NCBI RefSeq assembly: GCF_003672135.1
Contig: NC_039513.1
Span: 7,812,833 to 7,876,832, forward strand
Source: Ooceraea biroi
Lineage: Eukaryota > Arthropoda > Insecta > Hymenoptera > Formicidae
DNA: 64,000 nucleotides
Direction: 5' to 3'
Below the pieces are notes generated by a model. That model had not been told where the DNA came from and ran no database searches. It saw only the letters and a program-made list of their open reading frames with translations. Positions within the stretch are counted from its first letter, which is position 1. Each line of letters opens with the position of its first letter. Of the stretch, positions 1 to 12,820 are shown piece after piece. Made by a program: the position numbers and the translations under genes.

Positions 1-1963
1 GCACGATGTGCAACTTTCACTCGTCGTTGTCGCCCTTAAAACTGCCGATCGGAACAACGCGCGAGACCGAAGAGCAGCCTGAAAAATAGCGAATCACCCA
101 CCTGCATCCGCGTGTGCATCATGCATCGCGTAAATCGCGCCTTAATCGCGCGCGTCGATAACGGAGACGGAGTCGACTCTATTTTCCCGATCCGAGCGTT
201 TCCATCCGCGCGTTTGCGCAACCAACCCCCCGCGGCACGTCGCCGGGGGTTTGGTGCAGCCGAAGGGAAAATTGTCACGCTCGCGATCCCGCCTCCGTAA
301 AAGTTGAATTAACATCGTAAACCCGCGGATTTATGCGACGGGACGAAATCGCCGCCGATAAAGCGACTATACGTGCCCGGCGGCTTTGAACCGCCACGCG
401 GCCGGGGTGCGGCGCGTACGGCCGTTAACGGGGTGGTTCGCAGATGGGGGAATGCGGCCGCACGCATTTCTGTCGAAGCCTCGCTCGCCGCGAGTCGAGT
501 TCCAGATTCGGCACTCCGCTGGATTCCGGTCCACCGCGAGCTTACGTGCGGTATAATCGGTCGCGCGTTTACAATGAGGATGCCTACGCTAAACGAGTCA
601 CGTTTCGGCCTGTTCGGCGCCTTATCTTGTCTCGAATCGTATTTAAATAAAATTAGCGGCTGCAGTCTCTCGGTCTTATCGAGGTAGCGCGGGTGCATTT
701 ACGATTTTTCTCCTTTTCATTCGCTGCGTCATTTTGCGGTAAAATACGACACGTAAAATTCCTACTACCCGCATAAAAAATATAGCTTTCGTACAACGCG
801 CAGCTCGTTTCGTTTGATGTCCGTGAGGTTTTTTTAATATAGAGATTACGAGTGGAAGAGAAATCAAGTCGGAACACGTAAAGCATGTTTTAATTAACAT
901 TATCCTGCGCATTATTAGTCTTACACGTCATTAGCATGCGTTCGACGTGAGTTTCTTGCACGCCAAATCAAAGCAATTGTAACCGGCTGGAATGGCTGAG
1001 CGTGTTTGTGAAACAGGAACGGGCCGGGAATAGAACAACGCTGGCGTAATTGGTACCACGGGTCTATTAACTTGGAATCGCGTTAATTTGCATAAGACGT
1101 CGGAGCTGATCCCGGCACCGTAAAACTCCTACCGAAACGGCAAGGCGGAGACGTTGGCTGTTATCATAACAATTATCGTAAAAGCGCTCGGCGCGTAAGC
1201 GATGCACGTTAATCGATGCGGCCACGTATCTGGTGAATGCGAATTACAATCGATACACACGCCAAAGGGAGACGATCACCACCGGATACGCAGCGGACGC
1301 TGCATACATCTCGGTATGAAGCAGACCGCATTAATTAATATTTATCCCGGATTATGACTGCGATCGCCGTGAAAGAACCCGAGCCGACTACTTGGAACGC
1401 GCGTGTGCCATAAATCCTGGATCAATTAAGTCGAGGGGATCACCGCGCCGCATAATCCAGTCAAACCGGTACCGGACGAAGCGGACGGGAAAGAAACGAG
1501 CACCTCTACCTCGTGATCCCGAACGTAGATCGACCCGCCACCGCCGCGCCGGTCGTCACCGCAGCATCTTTCTAAAAGGGAAATCCTCCGTGCTTCGCTG
1601 AATTACTCTTCGGCAAGTTTTTAAGCCGCGCGTAGACCGATGACCCGCCGCTGCAGCTATGAGGACCAAAAGCGAACGCACACGGAGCGCGAGAGCGAGG
1701 AGACGCCTTGGCCGCATCGTTCCGCGTATTTTGCTGAGAATCATGGCGTTCCTGTGGGAGCAAATCCGCCGAGTACCGAGTACTGGGACCACGAGGACAT
1801 TTATTAAGATCGGACTCTCTCAGTAGCAACGCCACGTGCGGGTTTTCTGCGTGCTCGTCATCGTCAAAAAGCTTCCGCGAAGCGTCGATGAGTATCTTTG
1901 ATATATCTGACAACGAATGCACATAATTTATATGTTGTGTAATACTACTCGAATGCACGTCTC
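1..1963. other. Non-coding stretch, no gene recognised
   Basis: I see no conserved protein, RNA gene or repeat here. The open frames are short, lie on both strands and have the arginine- and serine-rich composition typical of chance frames in CG-rich DNA. A minus-strand frame from about 1958 to 1800 reads somewhat like protein, but I could not place it. Confidence 0.5.
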
Positions 1964-2386
1964 ACAAGGGAACTAACACAACTGTCCCTCACCGATCTTG
2001 ATGGGCTTTGGATATGTTGTAGAGCATCGAAAAATATTAGACCCCTATTTTTTTTAGCTGCGTATCCCAACGTTTAGGGGTTGAAACAGCCCCTCGAAGA
2101 TAATGAATTTTTTCATTTTTAGCGAATATCTTTGAAAATATAAGATATATGAAAAACTGTTTTATACAAAAGTTTTATAGTATTTTATACTCTTTACAAC
2201 GGTGTATTCACATTTTTCGAAAATGTCAAATTTTTTAATTTACCCCTATCTTCGAGGGGCTGTTTCAACCCCTAAACGTTGAGATACGCAGCTAAAAAAA
2301 AATAGGGGTCTAATATTTTTCGATGCTCTACAACATATCCAAAGCCCATCAAACTCGGTGAGGGACAGTTGTGTTAGGTCCCTTGT
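1964..2386. mobile_element. MITE-like element with long imperfect terminal inverted repeats
   Basis: The left end (ACAAGGGAACTAACACAACT, from 1964) is the near-perfect inverse of the right end finishing at 2386. The two arms, about 1964-2108 and 2240-2386, stay complementary over roughly 140 bp. They share a CCCCTCGAAGATA block, an AGCTGCGTATC block and a GCATCGAAAAATATTAG block. The centre is AT-rich and has no coding capacity. It looks like a non-autonomous DNA transposon that would fold into one long hairpin. I see no clear target-site duplication, so I do not assign a superfamily. Confidence 0.75.
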
Positions 2387-5300
2387 CAGTGACGGTGATG
2401 TAGAGAAGAGCTGCGCAAAACCTCGATTGATTAAAGCTCCGAGTTTTCGCGAGGTTTTGCCTCTCGTTCATTACGACTATTAAAACTATGTTTTGTGAAG
2501 CTCGTGAGTCAACCAACAATTTATTGCACTAATTTGAGAGATAAATGTTATATCGTTATCTGAAATGGCATCGGTTCCTGTGCGCGCGAGCGATCCTCGA
2601 GGGCTCCCTGCTTATCTACGAGATACAACGAATGATGAATGCACACACATACACACTCGCGCCATTCCTATCCATCATCAGCCGCTGCTGATTTATATAC
2701 CGGGCTGTCAATCCGCGACGCGGTAAACGTGGCGCACATTTCGCGACCGGGTCGCCTCTTCCGTCGTACGCTTGGGAAACAAGAGCAAGGAACAGTGGGC
2801 CTCGAACAAACATTCGCGATCATTCTTGAAACCTAGAAAAACTTGTTTTCAATCGATCCACGTAAGCGGAGAGATCTCGTTCGCTCGATCGCTGGGAGAA
2901 AACAAGAGAAAAATTTAATTGGACTGAAAACTTTCCGCGTCCCGCCTCTTTCGAGTCGTTCCAATCGCCCCGGTCGGTTCGCGAACTTCGATATAACGTT
3001 ATCTTTTCCCTTTGGAGAGGAAAGCAGAACGCTAACTCTCACCTCGATATCGCCAAATGAAAAATTTTCGAGGTTTTAGTGCCATCATCGCTCTATTCGG
3101 TCCGCGACTTCCTGCAGGACTAATAAAAACTCAGTAAAGTAAATTCTGTAAAATCGTGGATTTTTTTCCTATGAGGCAACAACCGCTTTACTCCCTCCTT
3201 TCTCTCCTGCGTTGCTCATACCCTTTGCAGATCCGCAATTCGCAGCTCTATGACGTCAGATTTATACCAGATTTATTTATCCTCTCGAACGCATTTCCCA
3301 TTTCGCAAATCCGCGCGAATCCAATTCCACCGTGGTTAATGGAAAATCTCGGAGTCGAGAACACGGCCTGCACATCCGGACACGCAGAAAAATTTGTTTT
3401 TCCGAGTCCCTCGTGTATAGCAGATTAGCATATTGGCTTCGAGCAAACTAAATCTATCCACAGTTGTAGGGAACCAATGAGATGACGGAGATGCGACGAA
3501 ACATCTAACGCTCAAGCAGTTAGACACGTGTTCTGGAAATTAGCTGGCGCTCTTTGCTCGTAATGGCGTAATGTAAAAAAAATTATGTCACTCTTATACG
3601 CTCGCATCTGGAATAATTAAAAGGAGAACTGGTAATGTCGCCGTTTTTTTCGCGTCATTCGTGTAAGAGAGAAATTATTTCTCGTGTGATTGGTGAGTCG
3701 ATAGCGCTGCCACTTGCTGGTTAAAAGTCGGAAGTCTGCTCGGTTCCTCGTCGATGCATGGCGCGAAACGGGACGGCTCGGGGTGGAAGAACTGGACCTT
3801 AAACGGTGAGTCATAAATCTTCGCTGTCGTCCGGCTTCTTATTTCCGACGTTAACGGCCGGCGAATTATCTTTTCCCGTGTGTATCGTGTTTCACGAACG
3901 GTTCAGCGCTCGTTTTCGATAAGAGCTTGGCCCTCGGCGTTAATAAACGTTTCTCGCAACGTACAAGTCGATATGGATACCTCGAGCGTTCGATAAACGC
4001 GTACCTGTGCGATACGCACATGGGAGCCACGAGAGAACTCGTAACGAAACTAAACGAGTTTCCACCGAAATATTAGGAACTCGGCGAATTCGATTCTCCG
4101 CGCACTTATTACTCGTAGCCGGCGTAAACGTAAACGTGCTATGTGCAAACTGCGGTGATTAATGTTACGTTACGGTCCCGAGCGGAACCGTACACCTCAA
4201 TGGGTACCGCAGTGCCATTTTCGCGAATAAAGGATCGAAGCGAATGAGATAAATCCTAACTGAAGGAAAATTCATCGTGCAAATAGCTCTCGCTCGTTTG
4301 TACAGAAGCGTAATTATTTTTTTTCTCCATCTCCGCAAAACCGACAGACAGAAAGCGCGGAAATCAAAACGAGTTTCGGTAATGTATGCGTGACTGCGTC
4401 CGAATGTTCATCCGGCTCGCTCGTTCGATAAACATCATTCTCGGCGGCAGGGAAAATTGAGTTTTCACACAGGGATAAACAAAACCACGGCGGCTTTTTA
4501 AATTCCATATGTTTCTTCTGGATTTTGGCAAGCGCTCTAACGGAAATTCCATTTTTCATGTTGCCCCCCTCTCCCCCTCTCCGAGAACAAGAGTTCTAGG
4601 GAACAACCAGTCGATTGGAATCGCGCATGTAGATGCAAAAAGTAATTATCGCTGCGGTCGATTGGTGGGCACGATGTAACGCGGATCGCGTGGTGCTTCG
4701 CAATCAGGGTTAACACGCCGCGAAGAGGGTGCGCGTTGTCAGTTGCTGGTAAACACGTTGTTTAGTCAATCGACCAAATGCATACGTCGCAACCCGCTCG
4801 ATTTCGATGCACGCGAACGTGTCCGCGATCGAAGTTGGATGATCTTGGGCATCGGAAATAAATTTCGGTTAACGCGCGTCCGTTTCGAAACGAGGAAACG
4901 CTATCGCATTATATAGTACTGCCACGATGGCAAACGGTACAGTCCCAGTATTGGGCTGTTTTGATATTTCTATGTGGATGGAACGCATTCAAAGGTTTGC
5001 AATGGAATGATTTAGTGGAACGATTCGAAGGCAATCGCATTCCTGTATTCGCTTGTCAGCGCGGAGAATGCGACTTGCCACTCAAATTAATATTTTCAGT
5101 GCGAGTTCGCGTGCGCGCTTTGGGTTACTTTCAAGGATCGCGCGGTGGCGATCGGTCTCTCGCGGAGGATCGAACGTACGCGATTACATGCGCAAAAAGT
5201 GTTGCGCACACGTTCTCGATAGCGCTAATAACGCATATTTTGTCGTTGCTGAAACGGGCGTTCCAGTGAAAATGGCGATGCGCCAAGTGGGCGGCGTTAG

Positions 5301-7371
5301 TGGGATTCGTGGCTTGAACCCGACGCCAAATACATCGGACTGCAAAAACGGTTGATTTATTATGACCAGTAGTTCGGGATGCGCGGTTTTGCGGGGCCCC
5401 CGCGTACAATCGCGTTCGGCCCGATAATTTGCCCGCGACGGAATACCTCGCAGTGTCGAAAATGGACGTAAATAGGGATATTATCCTCCATTTCCAACAG
5501 ACGCGAAAGTCTCGTTTCACCCGAACCATGAATCATCTTCCCGCCGAGCGCTCGACCTCCTTGCCGATTTGCAAGCCACTCGAACGAACAGTCAACGTCT
5601 GCGAAAGCGAGTACCTTAAATTCTCTCCTTCTTTCGCGCCATTTAAATTGCTCGTAAAAGAACGCTATCATAAGTTGGTTGCGATAAGGAAAGTGGGGAT
5701 GATAGTTTGCTGAGAAAGTGAGAGACCGGGGAAGAGAGAACGCCTTAGAGTTTGCTGTTACCCGCGATCACTTTCGATCCTGGAAGATACACCGGAGCTG
5801 CCGAACTTGGCGCTGTACCCCGGTCTACCGCGTTACGCCATTTGCATAATAGAGGGGCCCCATCGAAGATGAACGGATTTGCGTAGACAACGTGCAACAA
5901 ACGGAAACCGATCCATTAAGAGCGCCAGACTGACGTGAATGGCCGATCCTCCGAGCGAATCCTGGCAAGGATCTCACGTTGGTCCAGAATCCGCTGCCGT
6001 CTCCATTCGCTTCCGCGTCTCGCCGTTCTGATGCCGTTCGACAGCCGCCGAATATTCAAGGCCATTTTGCAGGATACCGACGTATTGCGCCGTGATTTAT
6101 AGCCGAACCGGTCCACGGAAGGAGAAGGCAGCGGCGATCGATTCGCCTCGAGTTTCGCCGACGACGGCGACGGCGAATCGACTGTACCGTGAAACCCACC
6201 GTGTCGGGGCATCCTCCGGTACGGCCTTACTTCCTCCTTTCTCACATTCTTTCGCTCGTTATTCCGCAACAGAAGACATCCATTTACGACCGACATCTTT
6301 TCTGATCTCGGTCTGCCTTGTTGTCCGCCGAGTCGTCCGGCGATATTAAATCGTCCGTCATCATTGTAACTTGGACGCGAACGAATAGCATCTCGGTCAA
6401 CGCATCCCTTTAATAATATCGCGATAATGCCTTTTTTATAGATTAATTATTTGTCGCTTGAGTACAGGATATTTTCCGTAATTGGATAGAATCACTTGTT
6501 ACTGTATTAAAGACATCTTTCACAGCGTTGCCAACGAAGAAGGAAGCTCTCGAGCAGTGTTAATCCTTCACAACCTACGAAAACGCCGATCCCTTTTGAA
6601 AGCGTTATATCGGCCTGATCGCTGAAGCGTACCAGCAAGTTATTTCGAATGGAACTAACGTCGTCGCGGAGTGGAAATACGGATAACGAGATTCGAAGAT
6701 GTGCGCGGTGCAGCCTCGTATAGTTCGACGTAACTTTGATGCAAGTATTTGAAAGGGATCGTAGTACACGGTAGTACATTCACCTCACGAAGAATATCAC
6801 GCGCAGCTCTTTCATAATAAACACAACCCTCGAGAATGTTAATCGTATGAAAAGATCGTAAAACCTCGCTCGCGTGCATGCGGGAGTTGTTTGACACGTT
6901 TCAAGCCATCTCATTAAGTTGTGACACAAACCTATTTGAAAGGGATTATTGAAGGGCACCTGGTCGGTGAATTGCGCCGGCGAATTTCATACATTTTTAC
7001 ATAAACGTATCGGCTATTGTCGCGCCACGAATAACCGGGTCCACGCAGCGATTGATGTGTAAATCTACCTTCTTTAGCCGTTGAAAGCTATATGCCGCGT
7101 CCTCGAAACGAGAGGTTGCCATTATTCTACGATGGTTTCATAGGCGTCCTCCATACGTGTTTGGTTCTGACACCAGTGACATAGCGCGCGAGGAAATTCC
7201 GCCTCTCTATATATCATACGAGTCTTGTTGCATGCGCACACATGTGCTCACGAAATATACAAAGGGGCTGCATCTCGAAAGAAACCAAGTCGGGGACAAA
7301 GTAGCGGAACGGGAGGATACCTGGATGAGGGATACAGTTTACGATCGTGCTGACGAACACGCCGCGCTCGG
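2387..7371. other. Non-coding stretch, no gene recognised
   Basis: No exon, RNA gene or dispersed repeat can be supported here. Frames of up to about 130 codons occur on both strands but overlap one another and show no domain motif. The stretch could be intergenic or part of a very long intron. Confidence 0.5.
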
Positions 7372-7407
7372 AAAAAAAAATATATATATATATATACACA
7401 CACACAT
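7372..7407. repeat. Compound microsatellite A(n)-(TA)n-(CA)n
   Basis: A run of A is followed by about seven TA units and then about six CA units. It is a simple-sequence tract with no gene around it. Confidence 0.9.
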
Positions 7408-10400
7408 ATGTAAAAATGTATAACCGGTTACAGATACGTTATGCAAGAGTGGTACGATTTGTCACGCGTACTGTCTGAAAAATAAATCCTCGTTGCGGTT
7501 TAAGATATAGCTACGCTTGTGATAACTCGATAACTCGGTGCATGCATGCGTTCCGGACGCATCACAGTTTTGACGGCGATTAGAGCTTATAGCGTGCGCG
7601 CGTAAGGAGATTTCACGGCGTTCTATGATGCTCCATATTGCACGCGTCTTCGACATACAGAGCCCGGTACTTGTAGCTCCTACCGTGTAATCTGTCTCGC
7701 TCTCACGAGCTATTGAGTGGAACACTCGTATCTGTGATTCAAATGGAATAATCGGAGAGTGAAATCGTGACACCGCAGACGTATCGTGTTCCGAGAGAGG
7801 AAGGTCACGTACAAAACCCTAATGGCTAATGAACGTACGGATCTACATCGTTATGCGTGTATGAAATTCTCGAAATATATCCGATAGTCATCTCGGTACT
7901 GTTTACGTGCGTTATTACTTAATCTCGCTGCGGCACGGTATAATAAAATGCTGGCTAATTAGCATAATTGCGCGGCTTAAAGCTTACCAGAGCCATCATG
8001 TTTTCAGAGCGGTAATAACCGAGTTTATAAAAGGCAAGAAACATATATTTGGCCGCGTGCTCCGTCTAGCGCGCACGCATACGAGGCATGTAAACGCGCT
8101 CGTAAAATTATAAACCCGAGATCGCAGTCGAAATTTCCTCCTCAACAGTGATACGACTCGTCGAATTTTTATTACGTTACGTAAAACTCCGGATGATCGA
8201 CTGGAAATAGCAACAGTGCGAATGCATGGCGTTACGTGTACGTCGCGTGGGAATAATGGACACTTGTATTACGCGAGCGATTTTCTCACGTCTGAAAAGG
8301 AACAGCACAGCTTGCTCCTTAAATCTCGCATATCCCGTAATCGCTTTTGGCACCATCGTCCATCGTTTTTCTTCCTTTTTTTTACAGGTAACTAGTTGCG
8401 AGGGGCATGAGAAATGGTGTCTATGTAAAACGTGAAGGTAATTTAGCATGGAAATGGGATTTCCTAGAAGTAGAGTGAGTGCGTGTAAGTCACGCCCTAC
8501 TGTCCTACATGCCAAGGCGATCCATATTTAGTTCAAACATGAATGTGTTTTTTCTCGAATTACGCCCTGCTCTCTCAGATACGGTGCACGCAATCGCAAA
8601 GGTATAAAGGCACGTTTACGAGCATGAACTTTCAGGACCGACCGCGGCTTTCGATACACCGTTATTTTACCATATTATCACGACACGAATGCAAACGAGG
8701 AAAAATTGCATGTAAACGACACGTAAAACCATTCTGGCCGCGTAATTAATACATGCACCGCGAAATTAATAGAATGCATATTACTAAATGTTAAATAATA
8801 TTAAGGTATACGCGCGCGCGCGAGCGGTATCCAATTTATTCAAATTAATTAGGCAGTTGAAGCTTTTTCGACGGAAGGATCTCTCCACTAAAGTTGATAT
8901 CGCCATGTCCAACAAGTGTTTTACGCCGCGACGCGAATGACACGAAAATATAATGCACTTTAATCCCGACTCATGTTCGCACACTATCGACCGCGTCGCA
9001 TTTTTAATTGTAAACAAAATTATCCACGAGAATTTTGTCCGCGCTATCGAGCGGCGAAATTCATCGACGCATTGACTCCAAAAATTGGACGTCGATGCCG
9101 AAGGTATCCGGCACAAGTGTACACGTACATCAATATACAACGTAAAAAACATATTTTTCTACTGTATCGACGCTTACCTATCCATCGAAAATATCCCCTT
9201 TCACGAATGACACCCCTGTTGTTTCATGAGCATGTTACATCGAGCCTTTCCCGCTTTTCAATCCGTATTATTCTCATCTTGGGAACAATGCGCGTACAAT
9301 TCCATGCATGCACAAGCACGCGCATCACGGTATGTGTTTTATCGAACTACAAGAAGCGACATTTCGTTTCCGCCAATTATTTCCAGTATCAACAGCCCGA
9401 CGCTGTAATATCACGGACTGCCATTAAGTGGACATGGCCTCGTGAATTTTGTGCGCGTGTCGATCGGTTTTATGCGATTCGTATTTGCGGACGTTCTGTA
9501 GAACATGGGCGTCGATCTTCCGCCATGGCGTTTTAAGGCCTCGGCAACACGCTCGGCGCGAGCAGCCGCGATGATGGATAACGAATGAGCTTGCCGATTA
9601 AGCCGGAACGACGTGATAAGTGGAGTTAAGAGTCACGGGCGTGCGCCGTTTGTTAGCTTTATCGCGAAAACTCAGTCGCGACGCAGAATCGAGACGACGC
9701 GCGCGAGCTTTTTTCGCGATAATTTGCACGCGTGTGTAAAACTCGTGCGGCAAGTACGCTGCGTGTCCACGGGTAGTTTCGTCAATTTTTATCCTTTTTT
9801 ACCGGCGTAATTCATCAGTCTGTCTTAAGATGTATCGAAATCGACGTCGTAAAGTACACGAGCGTCGAAATAAATTTCCTCTTTTTGCAACGCTCATACG
9901 ACGCAAATTTCGTCGTCGTCGCTCAATCATCTTTCTTTCGGAGGCTGATTTCACCCGCGGCGAGTAGCTGCGCGTATTTAGAATGTAAAATCTAAACCGC
10001 AGAAAAAGGCTGTTAGATATCGATCCCTCGGTGTTGTTATGCTGTTACTATATTCGAGCCGCCGCATCGCGGTGAATATTACATACATGTAGCCGAACGT
10101 GTCTACTGTTCCATCGTCCAGGAGCACGTCGATAAACGGCGATTACTTTCGCGCGCTATTCGTTCTCGTAGTACGCAAATAGCCCTTTTCATATCCGCGC
10201 GGCCGTCGAAACGGGCGTTACCGGGTTATAACGTCTGAGTTACCGTCGGAAATCACGGAATCTTTATTGACCCCGTCGCGGAACTGTGCCCCGCCAGAGA
10301 TTAAAGCAGGTCAAAGGCAGGAGATTTTCATTTCCTTTCGCTCATTCGATCCCGTTCCGTGCCGGACTCGGTCCACTCACGCTGCGCGATCCAGAAGCGT

Positions 10401-11988
10401 CATTTTTTTATCGCCGTGTGCTGGCGCGTTTATGGGCGACGGCTGCTGGGCGATGTCACTCGGGTGTTACCGACGAGAGGGATTCTAATGGCGAAATGTC
10501 GCGAATGACGCTAACAATGCTTTTCGTCCGCCTCTCACGGCACGTCGAAAAATCAAACTAGGGTAGAAACGACAGACCTTATCGCGTAGCCTAAGTGACT
10601 TTAAAATCGCGCGTTTTCGACGTTATTGACTCGTCGAGACGTTAATCTTACGTTAGATCGATGTCAGAGATTTGACAATTCGTCCATGACTGGACATAAC
10701 TTACATGACTGGGAGATGACGTATCGCCTCGTAATGGTTATAGGTCTTCGTGATAGATCTGTGTCCGCGCGTGAAAAAAACAAGTTTAAAATGTAGCTCG
10801 TAAAATATCTCCCGTCGAAAAAAAGAGCTCCGCTCAAATTGCGGATTGGTGGTCCGGCAAATATTTCACGCAGATTTTGTCGTAGCGGATTGCTCTGGCT
10901 ATACAGTTAATTTACGGCTCCGAACCGAAACGCGCCAACGTATGAACTCGCTGGTTTCGGGAGTTTACCGATACGGCCACGTGTATAACTGCATATGCCT
11001 AATTGCATGACGTCGCATCGTACTAGATATACATGTCATCTCTCGAGATCTCTCTCGAGGGATCAATTGTTTGGATGGTGGATTGGATCCCATAGCGAAC
11101 TACACGCGATTCGTCTTACGAGTCTAATCTTATCTGTCACTCTATTGGATCTAATGCTACGTGACATTATTGCGTGCTAGTAAACGGCACGTGTGTTGGA
11201 TCGTAGCAGTTTGCATAAATCGAGACCCGTTTTTAGAATACACGTACAAGTGAGTGAATCGATTTACGGGCAATTCAAGTCGTCTCGGTTTTATCGAGAA
11301 TTGATTTGCCTTTCATCAACCGAACAAATTCTGACTGCCATTATTCATTACGCTTACTTATTAGTCGTTCGAGGGTGGGGTTACGTAACGGAACAAGTAG
11401 AAGCCATACGACTTTTTCTCCTGCCTTCGTACGAGTCACACGCGAGCTCGTATCTCGAAGAAACGTGCGCCGCGTGATCCGATGGTCGTAAATGCGCTCA
11501 TGCAGCGTTCGCAGCGTGCACGCCGGCAAAATCGGTTTGCACGCGTCAGCGTGACTGATAATGCAATCTCCGTGACTACTACGGGAACTACTGCAGAAAC
11601 TACTAGGAGACTGCGCGCGGTGGAGGGTAAATAAAATCTCGCGGTTTGTAAAAGTGACACGACGATTCCGAGCGATTCGACTTACCGTGTCTGTGTCTTC
11701 CGTTTCCTCGCTTCCGGCAAGGTCGGAGTACGCACGTTTCGTGTATTCGCGCTAAAATGCAGTTGTGTCATACATCCGAAGAGAATTAGTCGCGAGACGT
11801 TTTAATGCCGTTAGCTCGCGGCGGTTTATCTCGAACCAGGCATGCATATGCTTTATGTGCATGAAGTCTAGTGCGTCACGTAACCTGCTGGTGAACACGA
11901 GACATCGGGGTAAATTGACACAGCTTTGCCTGACAAGCGGTCGGGATTATTCAGCCATTTCTGCACGTTTAATTATGCTCGGTCGCAA
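7408..11988. other. Non-coding stretch with two weak exon-like signals
   Basis: No gene can be called. Two spots have good splice signals around short open segments: plus-strand 8387-8435, after a strong polypyrimidine tract and acceptor, and minus-strand 11751-11686, between an acceptor and a perfect GTAAGT donor. Neither encodes anything I recognise. A CG-alternating tract lies near 8811-8822. Confidence 0.4.
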
Positions 11989-12294
11989 ATGAACGCCTAT
12001 GACGCAGCAACTTCCTCGTTTTATGCAGCCTTTCTTATCTCTGAACATTCCTATGAGCAAAGCGTTATGAAACATCTTGTTTACGCGGTATTAAAACATC
12101 TCAAGGATGTCTGCGAACGAATCGCGCGTGAGAAAACTCGAGCGAACGACCTGATTCTCGCGGAAAAATACGCTGAAGAAATAAAAGCGGAGTTGGTTTT
12201 GGCAAAAGATATATGTCAGCAGATTGTGAAGTTCATACGCGCATACTGTGTTTGTAAAGGCGGCCCATGTAACGAGTTTCAGTACTCATGGTGA
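11989..12294 (+). CDS. Candidate small protein of 101 residues, function unknown
   Basis: This frame opens at an ATG in a plausible context (CGCAAATGAA) and ends at TGA. I do not recognise the product. Unlike the surrounding chance frames, it has a protein-like composition. Residues of about 35-90 are rich in Lys, Glu, Ala, Leu and Ile with helical periodicity, as in VMKHLVYAVLKHLKDVCERI and LAEKYAEEIKAELVLAKDI. A cysteine cluster (CVCKGGPC) lies near the end. There is no signal peptide and no membrane segment. The frame extends upstream without stop to about 11917, and AG dinucleotides there could be acceptors, so it might be an exon rather than a single-exon gene. No neighbour suggests a role, and chance cannot be excluded. 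Confidence 0.3.
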   Translation: MNAYDAATSSFYAAFLISEHSYEQSVMKHLVYAVLKHLKDVCERIAREKTRANDLILAEKYAEEIKAELVLAKDICQQIVKFIRAYCVCKGGPCNEFQYSW

Positions 12295-12820
12295 TCCCCG
12301 TCACGTGTCCGAATACGCATACGTCGTACGCATATCGGACGCGCGCGCGAGGATGTCACCCGCTGTCGTTCTCTGAACGTCGAGTAAATCATTGCCGGCG
12401 AGAGATATTCTCTGTTTGCCCGACAGCCGAATCTCTTGCTTTGAAAGCTCAAAACTTGCCGACTCGACGGTACGCGCGTGCATCGCAATAGAGTATCGGA
12501 GGTATACGTGACATTCATTGAATTGTCAAAAAGAAAATGAAGTAATTGCCATCCAGAAATGCGACGCGAGAGCAAAAGCTCAGATAATTGTTTACAAATG
12601 TTGATCTCGACTCAAAGAATATGTGATCCAAGATAAAAAAAACATACATGCGGCACACGTACATACATGCATACGGAAACGGCTCTGACAATGAACGCCA
12701 GACAGACTAAACAATTTTTCAGGCGAAGATACAAAGTGTGTACTCCAAAACAAAACAAATCTCTGAAACTAAACCGCGCCAATGCTTCGTTCAAGCGTGT
12801 ATGCTGGTAGCTGCAATATA

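Noticed and set aside
1800..1958. Minus-strand frame with INYVHSLSDISKILIDASRK, resembling a transposon-protein tail
   Set aside because: The similarity is vague, the downstream residues do not fit, and no element borders surround it.
8387..8435. Exon-like segment after TTTTTTTTACAG reading VTSCEGHEKWCLCKT then stop
   Set aside because: The acceptor is good, but only 15 codons follow, no family is recognised, and no partner exon is visible.
8973..9536. Plus-strand 187-codon frame
   Set aside because: Composition is random-like (Arg, Ile, Tyr, His runs without periodicity), and no domain or splice context was found.
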